Assembly (NCBI GenBank): GCA_015999985.1
Contig: JAECRA010000006.1
Location: forward strand, 43,100-107,099
From: Comamonadaceae bacterium
GTDB taxonomy: Bacteria > Pseudomonadota > Gammaproteobacteria > Burkholderiales > Burkholderiaceae_C
DNA length: 64,000 bases
Direction: 5' to 3'
Shown: positions 1 to 8,766 of the stretch, piece after piece
How positions within the stretch are numbered: the first letter of the stretch is position 1
How the letters are laid out: the number at the start of each line of letters is the position of its first letter
Program-made: the position numbers and the translations under genes
The notes under the pieces: model-generated
Databases searched by the model: none
Told to the model about the DNA's origin: nothing
The model's input: the letters and a program-made list of their open reading frames with translations, nothing else

Positions 1-271
1 TGCAATGCGGTGGACTTTGTGCTGTGCCGCATTGCCCAACCAGAGCGACCTCCTGGACCAGCTGCGCAGAGATTCTCAGGAATCAAGGCTTGCGATTTCT
101 CCGCAAGGCGTGCCTATCGAAATCGGCCTCGAACAAGAGTCATCCGAGCGATACCGGCTGACATCGGTATCACCCGGAGGATTGCCGGCTCCTAGCGCCT
201 GTCTCCGACCTTTCTTCAGCGGTCCTGATCCTAGTGGTCACCCACCAACATTCACAGGAAGCACTGTCATC
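1..271. other. Left-edge stretch with no supported gene
   Basis: Frame 2 is open from the left edge into the transporter gene at 272. Its translation is rich in Arg, Ser and Pro, has no hydrophobic pattern and resembles no family I recognise, so I treat it as upstream or leader DNA. A receptor gene (tctC) usually lies just upstream of tctB, but no C-terminus of a Bug protein is readable here. The stretch may hold the end of an unseen gene. Confidence 0.4.
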
Positions 272-832
272 ATGACCAGCCCGCTGCCCAATATCACCCC
301 CGAACTTCGACCTGACCACCCTCCTCCTGCCCAGCCTGGAAAGACGACTCTGTTTTGGGAAAGCGTCCTGGGCGCTGCGGTCATGCTGATCGGCGTGGGC
401 CTGGGTGTAGGAGCCCTCAGCATTTCGTCCGAAGCAGGCTACGGTGGCGTCGGCTCCAACTTTCTGCCGTGGGTCGTTGCAACGGCACTGGTGGTATGCG
501 GCGCCTTCATGGTGTGGGAGTCGCGCACCGGAGGGTTTAGAGCCATGGAAGATGCGCCCGACCAAACCGCGCCCGACTGGGGCGGCTTTGTGTGGGTATC
601 CGCAGGTTTGCTTTTGAACGCTGCGCTCATCACTACCCTGGGCTTCATTCTGAGCTGTGCGCTGTGTTATGTGCTGGCCGTGCAGGGACTGCGCCGCGCC
701 TATGGCCAGAAGGGCAACACCTGGGTAGTGGACATCATCACTGGACTGGCGATAGCTGCCCCGGTGTATTGGATGTTCACAAAATTCTTGGCCATCAATC
801 TTCCGGGCCTCACAGGCACCGGCTGGCTCTAA
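272..832 (+). CDS. tctB: Tripartite tricarboxylate transporter small membrane subunit TctB
   Basis: A 186-residue integral membrane protein of the TctB family, the small subunit of secondary carboxylate transporters that depend on a periplasmic binding protein. After a Pro-rich N-terminal tail there are about four hydrophobic segments (near residues 30-55, 65-85, 110-150 and 155-180), the usual TctB layout and length. I chose ATG 272 because family similarity begins just after it and AGGAA lies at 256-260; the frame is open further upstream but that part looks non-coding. It is followed 12 bp later by tctA, so the two are co-transcribed. No receptor gene is visible beside it; its receptor may be upstream of the window, or it may serve the distant Bug receptors at 30159 and 56142. 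The substrate cannot be read from the sequence. Confidence 0.85.
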   Translation: MTSPLPNITPELRPDHPPPAQPGKTTLFWESVLGAAVMLIGVGLGVGALSISSEAGYGGVGSNFLPWVVATALVVCGAFMVWESRTGGFRAMEDAPDQTAPDWGGFVWVSAGLLLNAALITTLGFILSCALCYVLAVQGLRRAYGQKGNTWVVDIITGLAIAAPVYWMFTKFLAINLPGLTGTGWL

Positions 833-844
833 GGAAGACCCGCC

Positions 845-2338
845 ATGGATACTTTGAATCAGTTGATGCAAGGCTTTGGCACGGCTTTCACGCTTGTCAA
901 CCTGCTGTGGGCGCTGTTTGGGTGCGCACTGGGCACGGCCGTAGGCGTGCTCCCAGGAATAGGCCCCGCTACCACGGTGGCCATGTTGCTACCCATTACC
1001 GCGAAGGTGGACATCACCGCTTCCATGATCTTCTTCGCAGGCATCTACTACGGCGCCATGTACGGCGGCTCTACCACATCCATTTTGCTCAACACGCCTG
1101 GCGAGACCGCCAGCATGGTGACTGCGATGGAGGGCAACAAGATGGCCAAGAGTGGCCGCGCCGGCTCGGCACTTGCAACGGCGGCCATAGGCTCATTTGT
1201 GGCAGGCACGATCGCGACCGTCGTAGTCACCTTGTTCGCTCCTCTCGTGGCCGAATACGCTGTTCGGCTCGGTCCACCAGAGTACTTCTTGTTGATGGTG
1301 CTGGCATTCACAACAGTCAGTGCCGTCCTGGGCAAAAGCACTGTCCGTGGACTTACCGCATTATTCATAGGCTTGGCCGTAGGTCTGATCGGGATGGACC
1401 AGATCAGCGGCCAGCCGCGCTATACGGGCGGCGTTCCCGAACTACTCGACGGCATAGAAATTGTGCTGGTGGCTGTGGGACTTTTCGCTGTGGCGGAGGT
1501 GCTGCACGCGGTACTGTTCGAAGGCAAGGTGGTTGAAACCCAGAACCGTTTCAGCAAGGTGCACATGACGGCGCGCGATTGGAAGCGCTCCATCCCCGCG
1601 TGGTTACGTGGCACCGCGATCGGCACGCCTTTCGGCTGCATTCCGGCTGGAGGCACAGAGATTCCCACCTTCCTGAGCTATGCCGCTGAAAAGAAACTGG
1701 CCAAGGGCGAGGACAGAGCCGAGTTTGGTACCAAGGGGGCGATTGAAGGCGTGGCAGGGCCTGAAGCTGCCAACAACGCCACGGTGACCGCGGCGCTGAT
1801 TCCCCTGCTGACCCTAGGAATTCCTACCAGCAACACGACGGCCATTTTGCTGGGCGCTTTCCAGAACTACGGCATTCAGCCCGGACCACAGCTGTTCACG
1901 ACTTCTGCAGGCTTGGTGTGGGCGCTGATCGCTTCGCTCTACATTGGTAACGTGATGCTGCTGGTGCTGAACCTGCCTCTGGTCGGCCTCTGGGTCAAGC
2001 TGCTGAAAATCCCGAAACCCCAGCTTTATGCAGGCATCCTGATTTTTGCAACTGTGGGTGCCTACGGTATGCGGCAAAGCGCCTTCGATATCTTCCTGCT
2101 CTATGCCATTGGCGCGATTGGCGTGGTGATGCGCCGCTTCGACTTCCCCACGGCGCCTGTCGTGGTGGGCATGATCCTGGGCCCGCTGGCTGAAGCGCAG
2201 ATGCGCAATGCGCTGTCCATTGGCGAAGGCAAGTGGAGCGTCTTTGTCGAGCGGCCCGTGTCGATATTCCTGTTGATCGTCATCGCCTCGATCCTCATCC
2301 TGCCAAGGCTGTTGGCGCGGCGCAAGGCGAAGGCTTGA
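845..2338 (+). CDS. tctA: Tripartite tricarboxylate transporter large permease TctA
   Basis: A 497-residue permease, the normal TctA length, with about a dozen membrane segments. The two family hallmarks are present: the N-terminal [15 protein letters not shown] motif (here [18 protein letters not shown]) and the central [21 protein letters not shown] block. With TctB it forms the proton- or sodium-coupled membrane part that takes carboxylates from a Bug-family periplasmic receptor. The start codon follows AAGGAAG at 833-838. The stop is followed by a 188-bp gap with a palindrome. The substrate is unknown; TTT systems carry di- and tricarboxylates, aromatic acids and other anions. Confidence 0.93.
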   Translation: MDTLNQLMQGFGTAFTLVNLLWALFGCALGTAVGVLPGIGPATTVAMLLPITAKVDITASMIFFAGIYYGAMYGGSTTSILLNTPGETASMVTAMEGNKMAKSGRAGSALATAAIGSFVAGTIATVVVTLFAPLVAEYAVRLGPPEYFLLMVLAFTTVSAVLGKSTVRGLTALFIGLAVGLIGMDQISGQPRYTGGVPELLDGIEIVLVAVGLFAVAEVLHAVLFEGKVVETQNRFSKVHMTARDWKRSIPAWLRGTAIGTPFGCIPAGGTEIPTFLSYAAEKKLAKGEDRAEFGTKGAIEGVAGPEAANNATVTAALIPLLTLGIPTSNTTAILLGAFQNYGIQPGPQLFTTSAGLVWALIASLYIGNVMLLVLNLPLVGLWVKLLKIPKPQLYAGILIFATVGAYGMRQSAFDIFLLYAIGAIGVVMRRFDFPTAPVVVGMILGPLAEAQMRNALSIGEGKWSVFVERPVSIFLLIVIASILILPRLLARRKAKA

Positions 2339-2432
2339 CGAGAGGACAAGGCGCCTGGTTGGGGTGATTTGACTGGATAAGTTCGTCAGCCCACAGGCGC
2401 TGCTGGCCCTGACCGCTTGGCCAACCGCCCTA

Positions 2433-2456
2433 CCCTCTCCCCAAAGGGTCGAGGGG
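2433..2456. repeat. Small CCCTCTCCC/GGGAGAGGG-type palindrome
   Basis: CCCTCTCCCC and an imperfect complement (GGGTCGAGGG) flank AAA in the convergent gap between tctA and the MATE gene. Related palindromes occur near 7911-7932, 12950-12974 and 13045-13090. It could form a hairpin serving as a bidirectional terminator, but no T-tract follows it. Confidence 0.5.
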
Positions 2457-2526
2457 GATTTCACACTTCAAGCACCGTGAGGGAAATCAGCCGTGCAAGG
2501 TGCAGGAAGACACTGGTTGACCGAAA

Positions 2527-3927
2527 TCACACGAGACGCGTGACCTTCTTGTGCCGCCATACCAGCAGGTAGAACGCGCTTTGCAACACCAACATGGCCA
2601 CGAACACCACTGGATAGGCCATCCACACGCCTTCCAGCCCGTAGCGTGCGCTGAGCAGGTTGGCCGCAGGCAACTGTACAAACAAGATGCACCCGACCGC
2701 AATGGCCACCGGCACCACCACCGTGCCGCTGGCGCGCATGATCCCTGCGATCACCGCCTGCATTCCGAACACCAGACTGCTCCATAGCATGATGCGCAGC
2801 AAGTGTGCGGCCATCTCAAGTACCGGTTTTTCCGTGAGGAAAAAACCTAGCACCCAGTGTGCAAGCGCATAGCCGATCAAGACCAGGCCACCCGTTACCA
2901 CCAGGTTCATCAACAAACCTGTTCGCACAATTTTTCCCAGCAGTTCAGGACGTCCCGCGCCGATGGCCTGAGCGCCCAGGATCGAAGCAGTAATGGCAAT
3001 GGATAGTGCAGGGAACTGCACGTAGTTGACCACCTGGTTGACCGCTCCGTACGCTGCAGTGGCCGAAGACCCGTAGTGATTCACCAGGCTCAAGATAGCC
3101 AGCTCGGCAACAGAGATGGTCACCATCTGAACGCCCGTAGGAACGCCGATGCGAAGCACCGCTTTGAGCAAGGCAGGGTTGATGCGCAGAGCGCGCAGCA
3201 ACTCCGCATCGGGCGCAAGTGCATGGCGGCGGCGCAGCAGATAGAAGTACAGAAACCCCAGCGAAACCATGAAAGAAACAAGCCCTGCGACGGCAGCGCT
3301 CACTACTCCCAGTTGAGGCAAGCCCCCCCAGCCCCGAATCAAAGCGGGCGTGAGCAGCAAACCAATACCTGTGGACAGCAGCAGCGCATACAAAGGCGTG
3401 ACTGTGTCGCCCACTCCGCGCAGTAGCTGGGTATAGAGAATGAACACCAGCAGGAGAGGCAAGCTGAACATCAGCACCCGCGCATAAGCCACTGCATCGT
3501 TCAATACTTCCACAGGCGTGCCGAGTGCCGCCAGCGCCGGACGGGCGAATATACCGCCCACTACCGCCCCGACAATACCGATCAGAGCACCCAGTGACAG
3601 CGCGGTACCGGCAATGGCCTTCACTTTCTCAACTTCGCGAGCGCCCCAGGCCTGTCCGATGAGTACCGAAGCCCCTGCCCCGATACCGATCACCAGCGCG
3701 ATAAAGAAAAATACCACCGGAAACATTCCGGCGACGGCGGCCAAAGCCTGAGTGCCCAACATCTGGCCGATGTAGACGCCGTTGATGCTTCCTGAGAGCG
3801 ACTGCAGAATGTTGGCCAGGACCATGGGGCCCAGGAAGGCAAGGTAGGTGCGCCACAAAGGTCGCCCGGAAGACAGAGAGCGCGAAGAGCCGGGGCCCGC
3901 GCTGGCATTTTGCCGAGGTGCGTTCAT
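2527..3927 (-). CDS. MATE family multidrug/cation efflux transporter
   Basis: A 466-residue inner-membrane protein with about 12 hydrophobic segments in two similar halves, the size and pattern of the multidrug and toxic compound extrusion family (NorM/DinF type). The segment after residue 25 (TYLAFLGPMVLANILQSLSG) is the typical first MATE helix, and GAxASVLIGQAWGAR matches the conserved cytoplasmic loop after helix 2. Such proteins export cationic drugs or metabolites in exchange for Na+ or H+. Its start overlaps the stop of the upstream DUF2239 gene by 4 bp, so both are translated from one transcript. The substrate is not predictable. Confidence 0.92.
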   Translation of the reverse strand: MNAPRQNASAGPGSSRSLSSGRPLWRTYLAFLGPMVLANILQSLSGSINGVYIGQMLGTQALAAVAGMFPVVFFFIALVIGIGAGASVLIGQAWGAREVEKVKAIAGTALSLGALIGIVGAVVGGIFARPALAALGTPVEVLNDAVAYARVLMFSLPLLLVFILYTQLLRGVGDTVTPLYALLLSTGIGLLLTPALIRGWGGLPQLGVVSAAVAGLVSFMVSLGFLYFYLLRRRHALAPDAELLRALRINPALLKAVLRIGVPTGVQMVTISVAELAILSLVNHYGSSATAAYGAVNQVVNYVQFPALSIAITASILGAQAIGAGRPELLGKIVRTGLLMNLVVTGGLVLIGYALAHWVLGFFLTEKPVLEMAAHLLRIMLWSSLVFGMQAVIAGIMRASGTVVVPVAIAVGCILFVQLPAANLLSARYGLEGVWMAYPVVFVAMLVLQSAFYLLVWRHKKVTRLV

Positions 3928-4535
3928 GGACGGGCCTCATTCTTGAAAGCGTTCCGGGTCAAGTTCAGAAGGTGTTTTCGTACATCGGGCGGCCATGACT
4001 CCGTATGCGTGAGAAAGCTAGCTTCGTCATGCGCAAAAAGCGCACGCGAGGCCTCTTCGAAGCCCGTTTCATGCCCTGCAATAGCACTCATGAAGCGGTA
4101 GGCCCTCTCCGTGGCAGCTCGCTGCATGTCTCGATCAGCATGCGTGCGCCGCGCTTCATCGACCAGACGGCGAAGCGCCGCCGACGCCCCACCCTGCTGT
4201 GCCGACAACCACTGCCAATGACGAGGCAGTAAAGTGACTTCGCGTGCGACAACACCCAACCGAGGACGTCCCACGGCAGGGGCAGGCGCAGGCTCCATCG
4301 ACCCTGGTGTGACGCGCAAGGCGCTCGCAGACATCTTGGCCAGTTGATCTGCGGAGGGGGGCGTATCAACCGGCTCACACGTGAGATCGTTGAACACCAA
4401 AATGGGGGCATCAGCCAAATTCAGGGACGACAACGCTTGTGCGATGTCCTCCATGGAACCCTGGGCCAATTGCTTCCCGGCGGCAAACGCGGTGTATGTG
4501 GGCTCGTCCGAGCCACTTGAATCGTTATTCATCAT
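3924..4535 (-). CDS. DUF2239 family protein
   Basis: A 203-residue soluble protein matching DUF2239, a family of unknown function common in proteobacteria. The conserved core is the stretch GRPRLGVVAREVTLLPRHW followed by WLSAQQGGASAALRRLVDEAR (about residues 88-130). Two consecutive ATG codons are possible starts (4535 and 4532). It is the first gene of a two-gene unit with the MATE exporter (4-bp overlap). The promoter lies in the divergent gap and includes the inverted repeat at 4546-4573 immediately upstream, which probably controls it. I assign no biochemical function. Confidence 0.82.
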   Translation of the reverse strand: MMNNDSSGSDEPTYTAFAAGKQLAQGSMEDIAQALSSLNLADAPILVFNDLTCEPVDTPPSADQLAKMSASALRVTPGSMEPAPAPAVGRPRLGVVAREVTLLPRHWQWLSAQQGGASAALRRLVDEARRTHADRDMQRAATERAYRFMSAIAGHETGFEEASRALFAHDEASFLTHTESWPPDVRKHLLNLTRNAFKNEARP

Positions 4536-4545
4536 GGCGCCATTG

Positions 4546-4573
4546 TACCCGGATTAATTATTTAGTCCGGGTA
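4546..4573. promoter_or_regulatory. Inverted repeat, probable operator in a divergent promoter
   Basis: TACCCGGA (4546-4553) and TCCGGGTA (4566-4573) are exact complements separated by 12 AT-rich bases; the symmetry continues imperfectly inward. It sits 10 bp upstream of the DUF2239 start and about 75 bp upstream of the DUF1508 start. Size and symmetry fit binding by a dimeric repressor (for example Rrf2 or MarR type); the regulator is not identifiable from the window. Confidence 0.6.
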
Positions 4574-4645
4574 TAAAACAAAACGCCGCTAACCCTTCGG
4601 CTGAAGGGGTACTATGAGGTGATTAGCTTACCAACGGAGCTCGTC

Positions 4646-4882
4646 ATGACACCCGTATTCAAAATCTTCATCGACTCGCAAGGAGCGTGGCAGTGGCAGT
4701 TACGCGCAGCGGATGGTCAAGTGATGGCAACCTGCGGCCAAGGATTTACAGATCAGCAAAGTTGCCTGAAGTCGGTTGACTTTGTTCGCACAGTAGCCCC
4801 CTTGGCAGCAGCAGACATCATTGATTCGCCTCGCACCAACGAAACTGATGGCGGCGAATTCCTGGGAAGACAGTTGCCCTGA
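4646..4882 (+). CDS. DUF1508 (YegP-like) small protein
   Basis: A 78-residue protein with one DUF1508/YegP-type module: the pattern F-x-I-x-x-D-x-x-G-x-W-x-W-x-L-R-A-x-x-G and the later Q-S-C-L-K-S-V motif are recognisable. The family is small, cytosolic and of unknown function. ATG 4646 is chosen because GGAG lies 6 bp upstream; a GTG at 4619 in frame is less likely. The stop codon overlaps the start of the sigma-54 activator gene by one base (TGATG), so the two are translationally coupled. The coupling to a regulator is a notable context for this family. Confidence 0.75.
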   Translation: MTPVFKIFIDSQGAWQWQLRAADGQVMATCGQGFTDQQSCLKSVDFVRTVAPLAAADIIDSPRTNETDGGEFLGRQLP

Positions 4883-6378
4883 TGCTTTCCGCTGCCGCCC
4901 CCGTTGATTCCAGCTTGCCTCGCGACGCCGCCAGCATTCTGGAGCTGGCCGCCCGGTCCATGTTCGATCTATTCGCCGGAGCCAGCGAAGGCATGATTCT
5001 GGTTGACCGCAGCGCACGTGTAGTCTGGATCAACGACCAGTACCGACGCTTCCTGCCAGCACTAGGTTTCGCCAGCGAACAGGAGTTCATTGGCAGCCCG
5101 GTCTCCAGCGTAGTGCAGAACACGCAAATGGACCAGGTGCTGAGTACCGGGCGTCCCATCTTGATTGACCTGCTCACCAACCGGGCGGGCACTTTCGTGG
5201 TCAGTCGCATACCGCTGCGCGACGATGCAGGTGAAGTCATCGGGGTTTTGGGCATCGTCCTTTTTGACCAGCCCACCACCAACCTGCAACCCCTGATCGC
5301 CAAGTTCGCGCGCCTGCAGCAAGACTTGGACGACGCACGCCGTGAACTGGCCGCGCAAAGAGGAGCAGGACCCCGCGCGGAGAGGCAATCGCGCTATACA
5401 TTCGCGAGCTTCATTGGTGCCAGCCCTGCAGCGGTTGAAGTCAAGCGGCAAGCAAGACGCGCCGCGCAATCGCGCAGCCCGGTGCTGCTCCTTGGCGAGA
5501 CTGGTACCGGCAAAGAACTGCTGGCACATGCCATTCACGCAGCATCGGCGCGCGCCGAGGGTCCGCTGGTAAGTGTCAACATCGCGGCGGTGCCCGACAC
5601 CTTGCTCGAAGCAGAGTTTTTCGGCGTCGCAGCGGGGGCGTATACCGGTGCAGAGCGAAAAGGCAGGGTCGGCAAGTTCAAGCTGGCTGATGGTGGAACG
5701 CTTTTTCTGGACGAAATAGGCGACATGCCCCTCAGTTTGCAGGCCAAGCTTTTACGCGCGCTGCAGGAGGGCGAGATTGAACCTCTGGGGAGCAATCAAT
5801 TGGTTCCTTTCGACGCGCGCCTGATCGCTGCGACCAGCCGCGATCTGTCGGCCTTGGTGGCGGCAGGGAGCTTTCGCGAGGACTTGTATTACCGGCTGAA
5901 CGTATTGCCCATACGAGTGCCCCCTCTGCGTGAGCGGCGTGGAGACATACCGGCTTTGGTCGAAGCACTGGGCGAAGACATGGGCCACAGGGGCACGCCA
6001 CCTCCTGAGTTGACCGAGAGTGCCTTGGCGTTATTAGCTGCTCAAGCTTGGCGAGGCAATATCCGTGAGCTGCGCAATGTCCTTGAGCAAGCGGCGCTGC
6101 GTGATGACTCGGATCGAATTGACGCGGCTCTGATGGAAGCGGTCTTGCGAGATTCGGGTTTGGCTCATGTTCAGCCCGCATTACCCCCCATTCCTTCGCC
6201 CCCCGACGCGGGCGCTCTGCTTCGCCCCTTGTCAGAGCAGGTCAGTGAGCTCGAACAGCGCGCCATCTGGGCAGCCATGAAATCCACCGGAGGCAACAAG
6301 CTGGCCACCGCCCGCCTGCTTGGAATATCGCGAGCAAAACTCTATGAACGTCTTGAGCAAAAGCAGGGACAACCCTGA
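4882..6378 (+). CDS. Sigma-54-dependent transcriptional activator (PAS-AAA+-Fis)
   Basis: A 498-residue bacterial enhancer-binding protein. A PAS sensor domain occupies about residues 26-130, a short coiled linker about 140-160, and the AAA+ domain about 172-400 with Walker A GETGTGK (205-211), Walker B TLFLDE (273-278) and the arginine-finger region FREDLYYRLNVLPIR. The sigma-54 contact loop reads GAYTGA (252-257) instead of the usual GAFTGA, a tolerated natural variant. A Fis-type helix-turn-helix is at the extreme C-terminus (GNKLATARLLGISRAKLYERL). It presumably senses a small ligand or redox cue through the PAS domain and activates the sigma-54 promoter at 6497-6511, 120 bp beyond its own stop, driving the adjacent transporter operon. 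Confidence 0.93.
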   Translation: MLSAAAPVDSSLPRDAASILELAARSMFDLFAGASEGMILVDRSARVVWINDQYRRFLPALGFASEQEFIGSPVSSVVQNTQMDQVLSTGRPILIDLLTNRAGTFVVSRIPLRDDAGEVIGVLGIVLFDQPTTNLQPLIAKFARLQQDLDDARRELAAQRGAGPRAERQSRYTFASFIGASPAAVEVKRQARRAAQSRSPVLLLGETGTGKELLAHAIHAASARAEGPLVSVNIAAVPDTLLEAEFFGVAAGAYTGAERKGRVGKFKLADGGTLFLDEIGDMPLSLQAKLLRALQEGEIEPLGSNQLVPFDARLIAATSRDLSALVAAGSFREDLYYRLNVLPIRVPPLRERRGDIPALVEALGEDMGHRGTPPPELTESALALLAAQAWRGNIRELRNVLEQAALRDDSDRIDAALMEAVLRDSGLAHVQPALPPIPSPPDAGALLRPLSEQVSELEQRAIWAAMKSTGGNKLATARLLGISRAKLYERLEQKQGQP

Positions 6379-6417
6379 CTTTTATTCAGACATATGTATT
6401 ATTTTTAGGCAGTACTT

Positions 6418-6445
6418 TTGTATTTTTATCAGACAACAAATACAA
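6418..6445. promoter_or_regulatory. Probable upstream activating site for the sigma-54 activator
   Basis: TTGTATTT (6418-6425) and AAATACAA (6438-6445) form an exact 8-bp inverted repeat with a 12-bp spacer. A further TGTATT half-site lies at 6395-6400, 24 bp upstream, or about two helical turns. The centre is roughly 65 bp before the -24 element, within the range seen for enhancer-binding-protein sites. That the adjacent activator binds here is inferred. Confidence 0.6.
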
Positions 6446-6496
6446 TTCCAACTTAAGAGAAAATCAATATCTAATAAAAATCAACAAGTTAGGATC

Positions 6497-6511
6497 TGGC
6501 ACGCCTTCTGC
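6497..6511 (+). promoter_or_regulatory. Sigma-54 (-24/-12) promoter
   Basis: The sequence TGGCACGCCTTCTGC matches the consensus TGGCACG-N4-TTGC at every fixed position but one (C for the first T of TTGC), with exact spacing between the GG and GC pairs. It lies 44 bp upstream of the binding-protein start at 6555 and just after a gene for a sigma-54 activator. Nothing in the gap suggests a better sigma-70 promoter. Confidence 0.8.
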
Positions 6512-6554
6512 GTTACTGCTTGCATCTTGTTCGTTTTTCTCAGGAGACAATCTC

Positions 6555-7751
6555 ATGAAGCGCCGTAACATCATTTCTCTTGCCATGGTGGCCTCTTTGA
6601 CCGCTGCCGCCGCACCTGCCCTTGCACAATCGGGCACCATCAAAATCGCGCACGTCTATAGCAAGACAGGGCCTTTGGAAGCCTATGGCAAACAAACCCA
6701 GGCGGGCTTGATGATGGGGTTGGAATACGCCACCGGCGGCACCATGACCGTGAACGGCAAAAAGATCACCGTGCTTGAAAAAGACGATCAGGGCAAACCA
6801 GATTTGGGCAAGAGCCTCTTGGCTGCAGCCTACGCGGATGACAAGGTCGATCTCGCAGTCGGCCCTACGTCTTCTGGCGTGGCGCTGGCCATGCTGCCAG
6901 TGGCTGAGGAATACAAGAAAATCCTGCTGGTAGAGCCTGCCGTGGCAGATTCGATCACCGGTGACAAATGGAATAAGTACATCTTCCGCACTGGCCGCAA
7001 CTCCAGTCAGGACGCCATCAGCAACGCTGTGGCCATGGACAAGGATGGCGTCTCCGTCGCGACGCTGGCCCAGGACTACGCATTTGGACGAGACGGTGTG
7101 AAAGCATTCAAGGATTCCTTGAAGCACGCCAAGATCATCCATGAAGAGTACCTGCCACAGAACACCACCGATTTCACCGCAGGCATCCAGCGCGTGGTTG
7201 ATTCCCTCAAAGGCAAGCCAGGCCGAAAAGCCATTGAGGTGATCTGGGCCGGCGGTGTGCCTCCGTTCAACGCTCTGGCGGCGCAAGATCTGAAGAAGCG
7301 CTACGACATCGACGTATTCACTGGCGGCAACATCTTGCCAGCCATGGCTGCCTACAAAAACTTCCCAGGCATGGAAGGGGCAACCTACTACTACTTCGGC
7401 ATTCCGAAGAACCCAGTGAACGAAGCCATGGTGGCAGCGCACTACAAGACCTATAAGACACCACCTGATTTCTTCACAGCGGGTGGCTTCTCCGCAGCGA
7501 TGGCGTTGGTCACGGCGCTGAAGAAAACCGGTGGCGACACCAACACGAACAAGCTCATCAGCACCATGGAAGGCATGAGCTTTGACACACCCAAGGGCAA
7601 GATGTCTTTCCGCAAGGAAGACCACCAAGCCATGCAGAGCATGTACCACTTCAAGATCAAGAACGACCCCGCATTCGCCTGGGGCGTGCCCGAACTGGTG
7701 CGTGAGATCAAGCCTGAAGAGATGAACGTTCCGATCAGGAACAAGCGCTGA
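6555..7751 (+). CDS. ABC transporter substrate-binding protein, branched-chain amino acid type
   Basis: A 398-residue periplasmic binding protein of the LivJ/LivK family (Peripla_BP_6). A signal peptide with a basic start and hydrophobic core ends near residue 25 (APALAQ), then the mature protein begins with the family pattern IKIAHVYSKTGPLEAYGKQ. It is the first gene of the sigma-54 operon and has an AGGAGA ribosome site 10 bp before ATG 6555. It delivers the ligand to the permeases at 9485 and 10558. The closing hydrolase gene suggests the ligand may be an ester or amide or an aromatic/aliphatic acid rather than leucine, because this receptor family is used for many such compounds; this is inference. 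Confidence 0.9.
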   Translation: MKRRNIISLAMVASLTAAAAPALAQSGTIKIAHVYSKTGPLEAYGKQTQAGLMMGLEYATGGTMTVNGKKITVLEKDDQGKPDLGKSLLAAAYADDKVDLAVGPTSSGVALAMLPVAEEYKKILLVEPAVADSITGDKWNKYIFRTGRNSSQDAISNAVAMDKDGVSVATLAQDYAFGRDGVKAFKDSLKHAKIIHEEYLPQNTTDFTAGIQRVVDSLKGKPGRKAIEVIWAGGVPPFNALAAQDLKKRYDIDVFTGGNILPAMAAYKNFPGMEGATYYYFGIPKNPVNEAMVAAHYKTYKTPPDFFTAGGFSAAMALVTALKKTGGDTNTNKLISTMEGMSFDTPKGKMSFRKEDHQAMQSMYHFKIKNDPAFAWGVPELVREIKPEEMNVPIRNKR

Positions 7752-7968
7752 TCGACGCCTGCCAAGGTGTGAGCTAAGGGGCGTGGGCAGCGACTTGGAA
7801 AGCACTCGCTAACGTTGCCCGATCCCATCCACTCGTCAGCGGCTGGCGCCCTCAGCCAGCACCTCGCCAATTCCAACCTGATCCGCTCGCAATCATGCGG
7901 CACCTTTGCTTTCTCCCCGTTGTGGGAGAGGGCTCCCTCACGTCCAAAGTTCAACGCTGAATTCACGC
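7752..7968. other. Intergenic region with hairpins inside the operon
   Basis: The 217 bp between the binding-protein gene and the first ATPase gene hold a 6-bp stem (GCTGGC 7842-7847 with GCCAGC 7855-7860) and a CTCCCC/GGGAG palindrome at 7913-7928 related to the one at 2433. Such structures often lower expression of downstream membrane genes relative to the abundant binding protein. No gene is seen. Confidence 0.5.
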
Positions 7969-8766
7969 ATGCTTGAAACCCGAGACCTCACCATCCGCTT
8001 CGGCGGCCACGTGGCCGTCAATGCGGTCACGTGCCGCTTCGAGCCGGGTACGCTCACAGCCATCGTCGGCCCCAACGGGGCTGGCAAGACCACGTACTTC
8101 AACCTGATCTCAGGCCAGCTCAAGGCCAGTGCGGGCAGCGTGCACCTGGGAGGCCGAGAACTGTCGGGTCTCTCACCATCTGCGCGCACCAAGGCAGGCC
8201 TTGGCCGAGCCTTTCAGCTCACCAACCTATTCCCCAACCTCAGCGTGCTGGAAAACGTGCGTCTGGCGGTACAAGCGGTTCAGAACGTGGGGCTTAACCT
8301 CTTTAGCATCTGGAGCGATCACCGCGAGCTCACACAGCGCGCCCTCTCCTTGCTTGAATCCGTTGCCATGGCAGACAAGCAGCACATGTCAGTATCCAGC
8401 TTGCCGCACGGCGACCAACGCAAGCTTGAGGTAGCACTCTTGATGGCCCTCGACCCGAAGGTCTACATGTTCGACGAACCTACGGCCGGCATGAGTCATG
8501 ACGAAGCTCCTGTGATCCTCAATCTGATCCGCGAGCTCAAGAAGGACCGGACCAAAACCATCTTGCTCGTCGAACACAAGATGGATGTGGTTCGGGAACT
8601 GGCCGACCGCATCATCGTACTGACCAATGGCACCTTGGTGGCAGATGGCGACCCTGCAGAAGTGATTGCCTCCCCCGTGGTTCAGGAAGCTTATCTCGGG
8701 GTGAGCAAGGATGATGAAAAGCCGCCATCACGTCCGCAGCCCACTACGCAAGGAGCCTCCGCATGA
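7969..8766 (+). CDS. ABC transporter ATP-binding protein, LivG type
   Basis: A 265-residue ATPase of the branched-chain amino acid transporter class. Walker A is GPNGAGKT in the N-terminal third, the LivG-specific ARTKAGLGRAFQLTNLFPNLSVLENVRLA segment follows (read here in parts), and Walker B is VYMFDEPTAGMS. The signature motif is divergent (VSSLPHGDQRKLEVALLMA), as is normal in LivG. ATG 7969 fits the family start (MLETRDLTIRFGG); the longer open frame from 7906 includes a palindrome. The gene overlaps the next ATPase gene by 4 bp (ATGA). Confidence 0.9.
   Translation: MLETRDLTIRFGGHVAVNAVTCRFEPGTLTAIVGPNGAGKTTYFNLISGQLKASAGSVHLGGRELSGLSPSARTKAGLGRAFQLTNLFPNLSVLENVRLAVQAVQNVGLNLFSIWSDHRELTQRALSLLESVAMADKQHMSVSSLPHGDQRKLEVALLMALDPKVYMFDEPTAGMSHDEAPVILNLIRELKKDRTKTILLVEHKMDVVRELADRIIVLTNGTLVADGDPAEVIASPVVQEAYLGVSKDDEKPPSRPQPTTQGASA

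Noticed and set aside
5..271. N-terminal extension of TctB
   Set aside because: The in-frame 89 residues are low-complexity and unlike TctB; ATG 272 matches the family start.
1814..2464. Long minus-strand ORF over tctA
   Set aside because: It is a frame shadow of tctA, with His/Gln/Arg-rich composition and no homology; many similar shadows lie over other genes.
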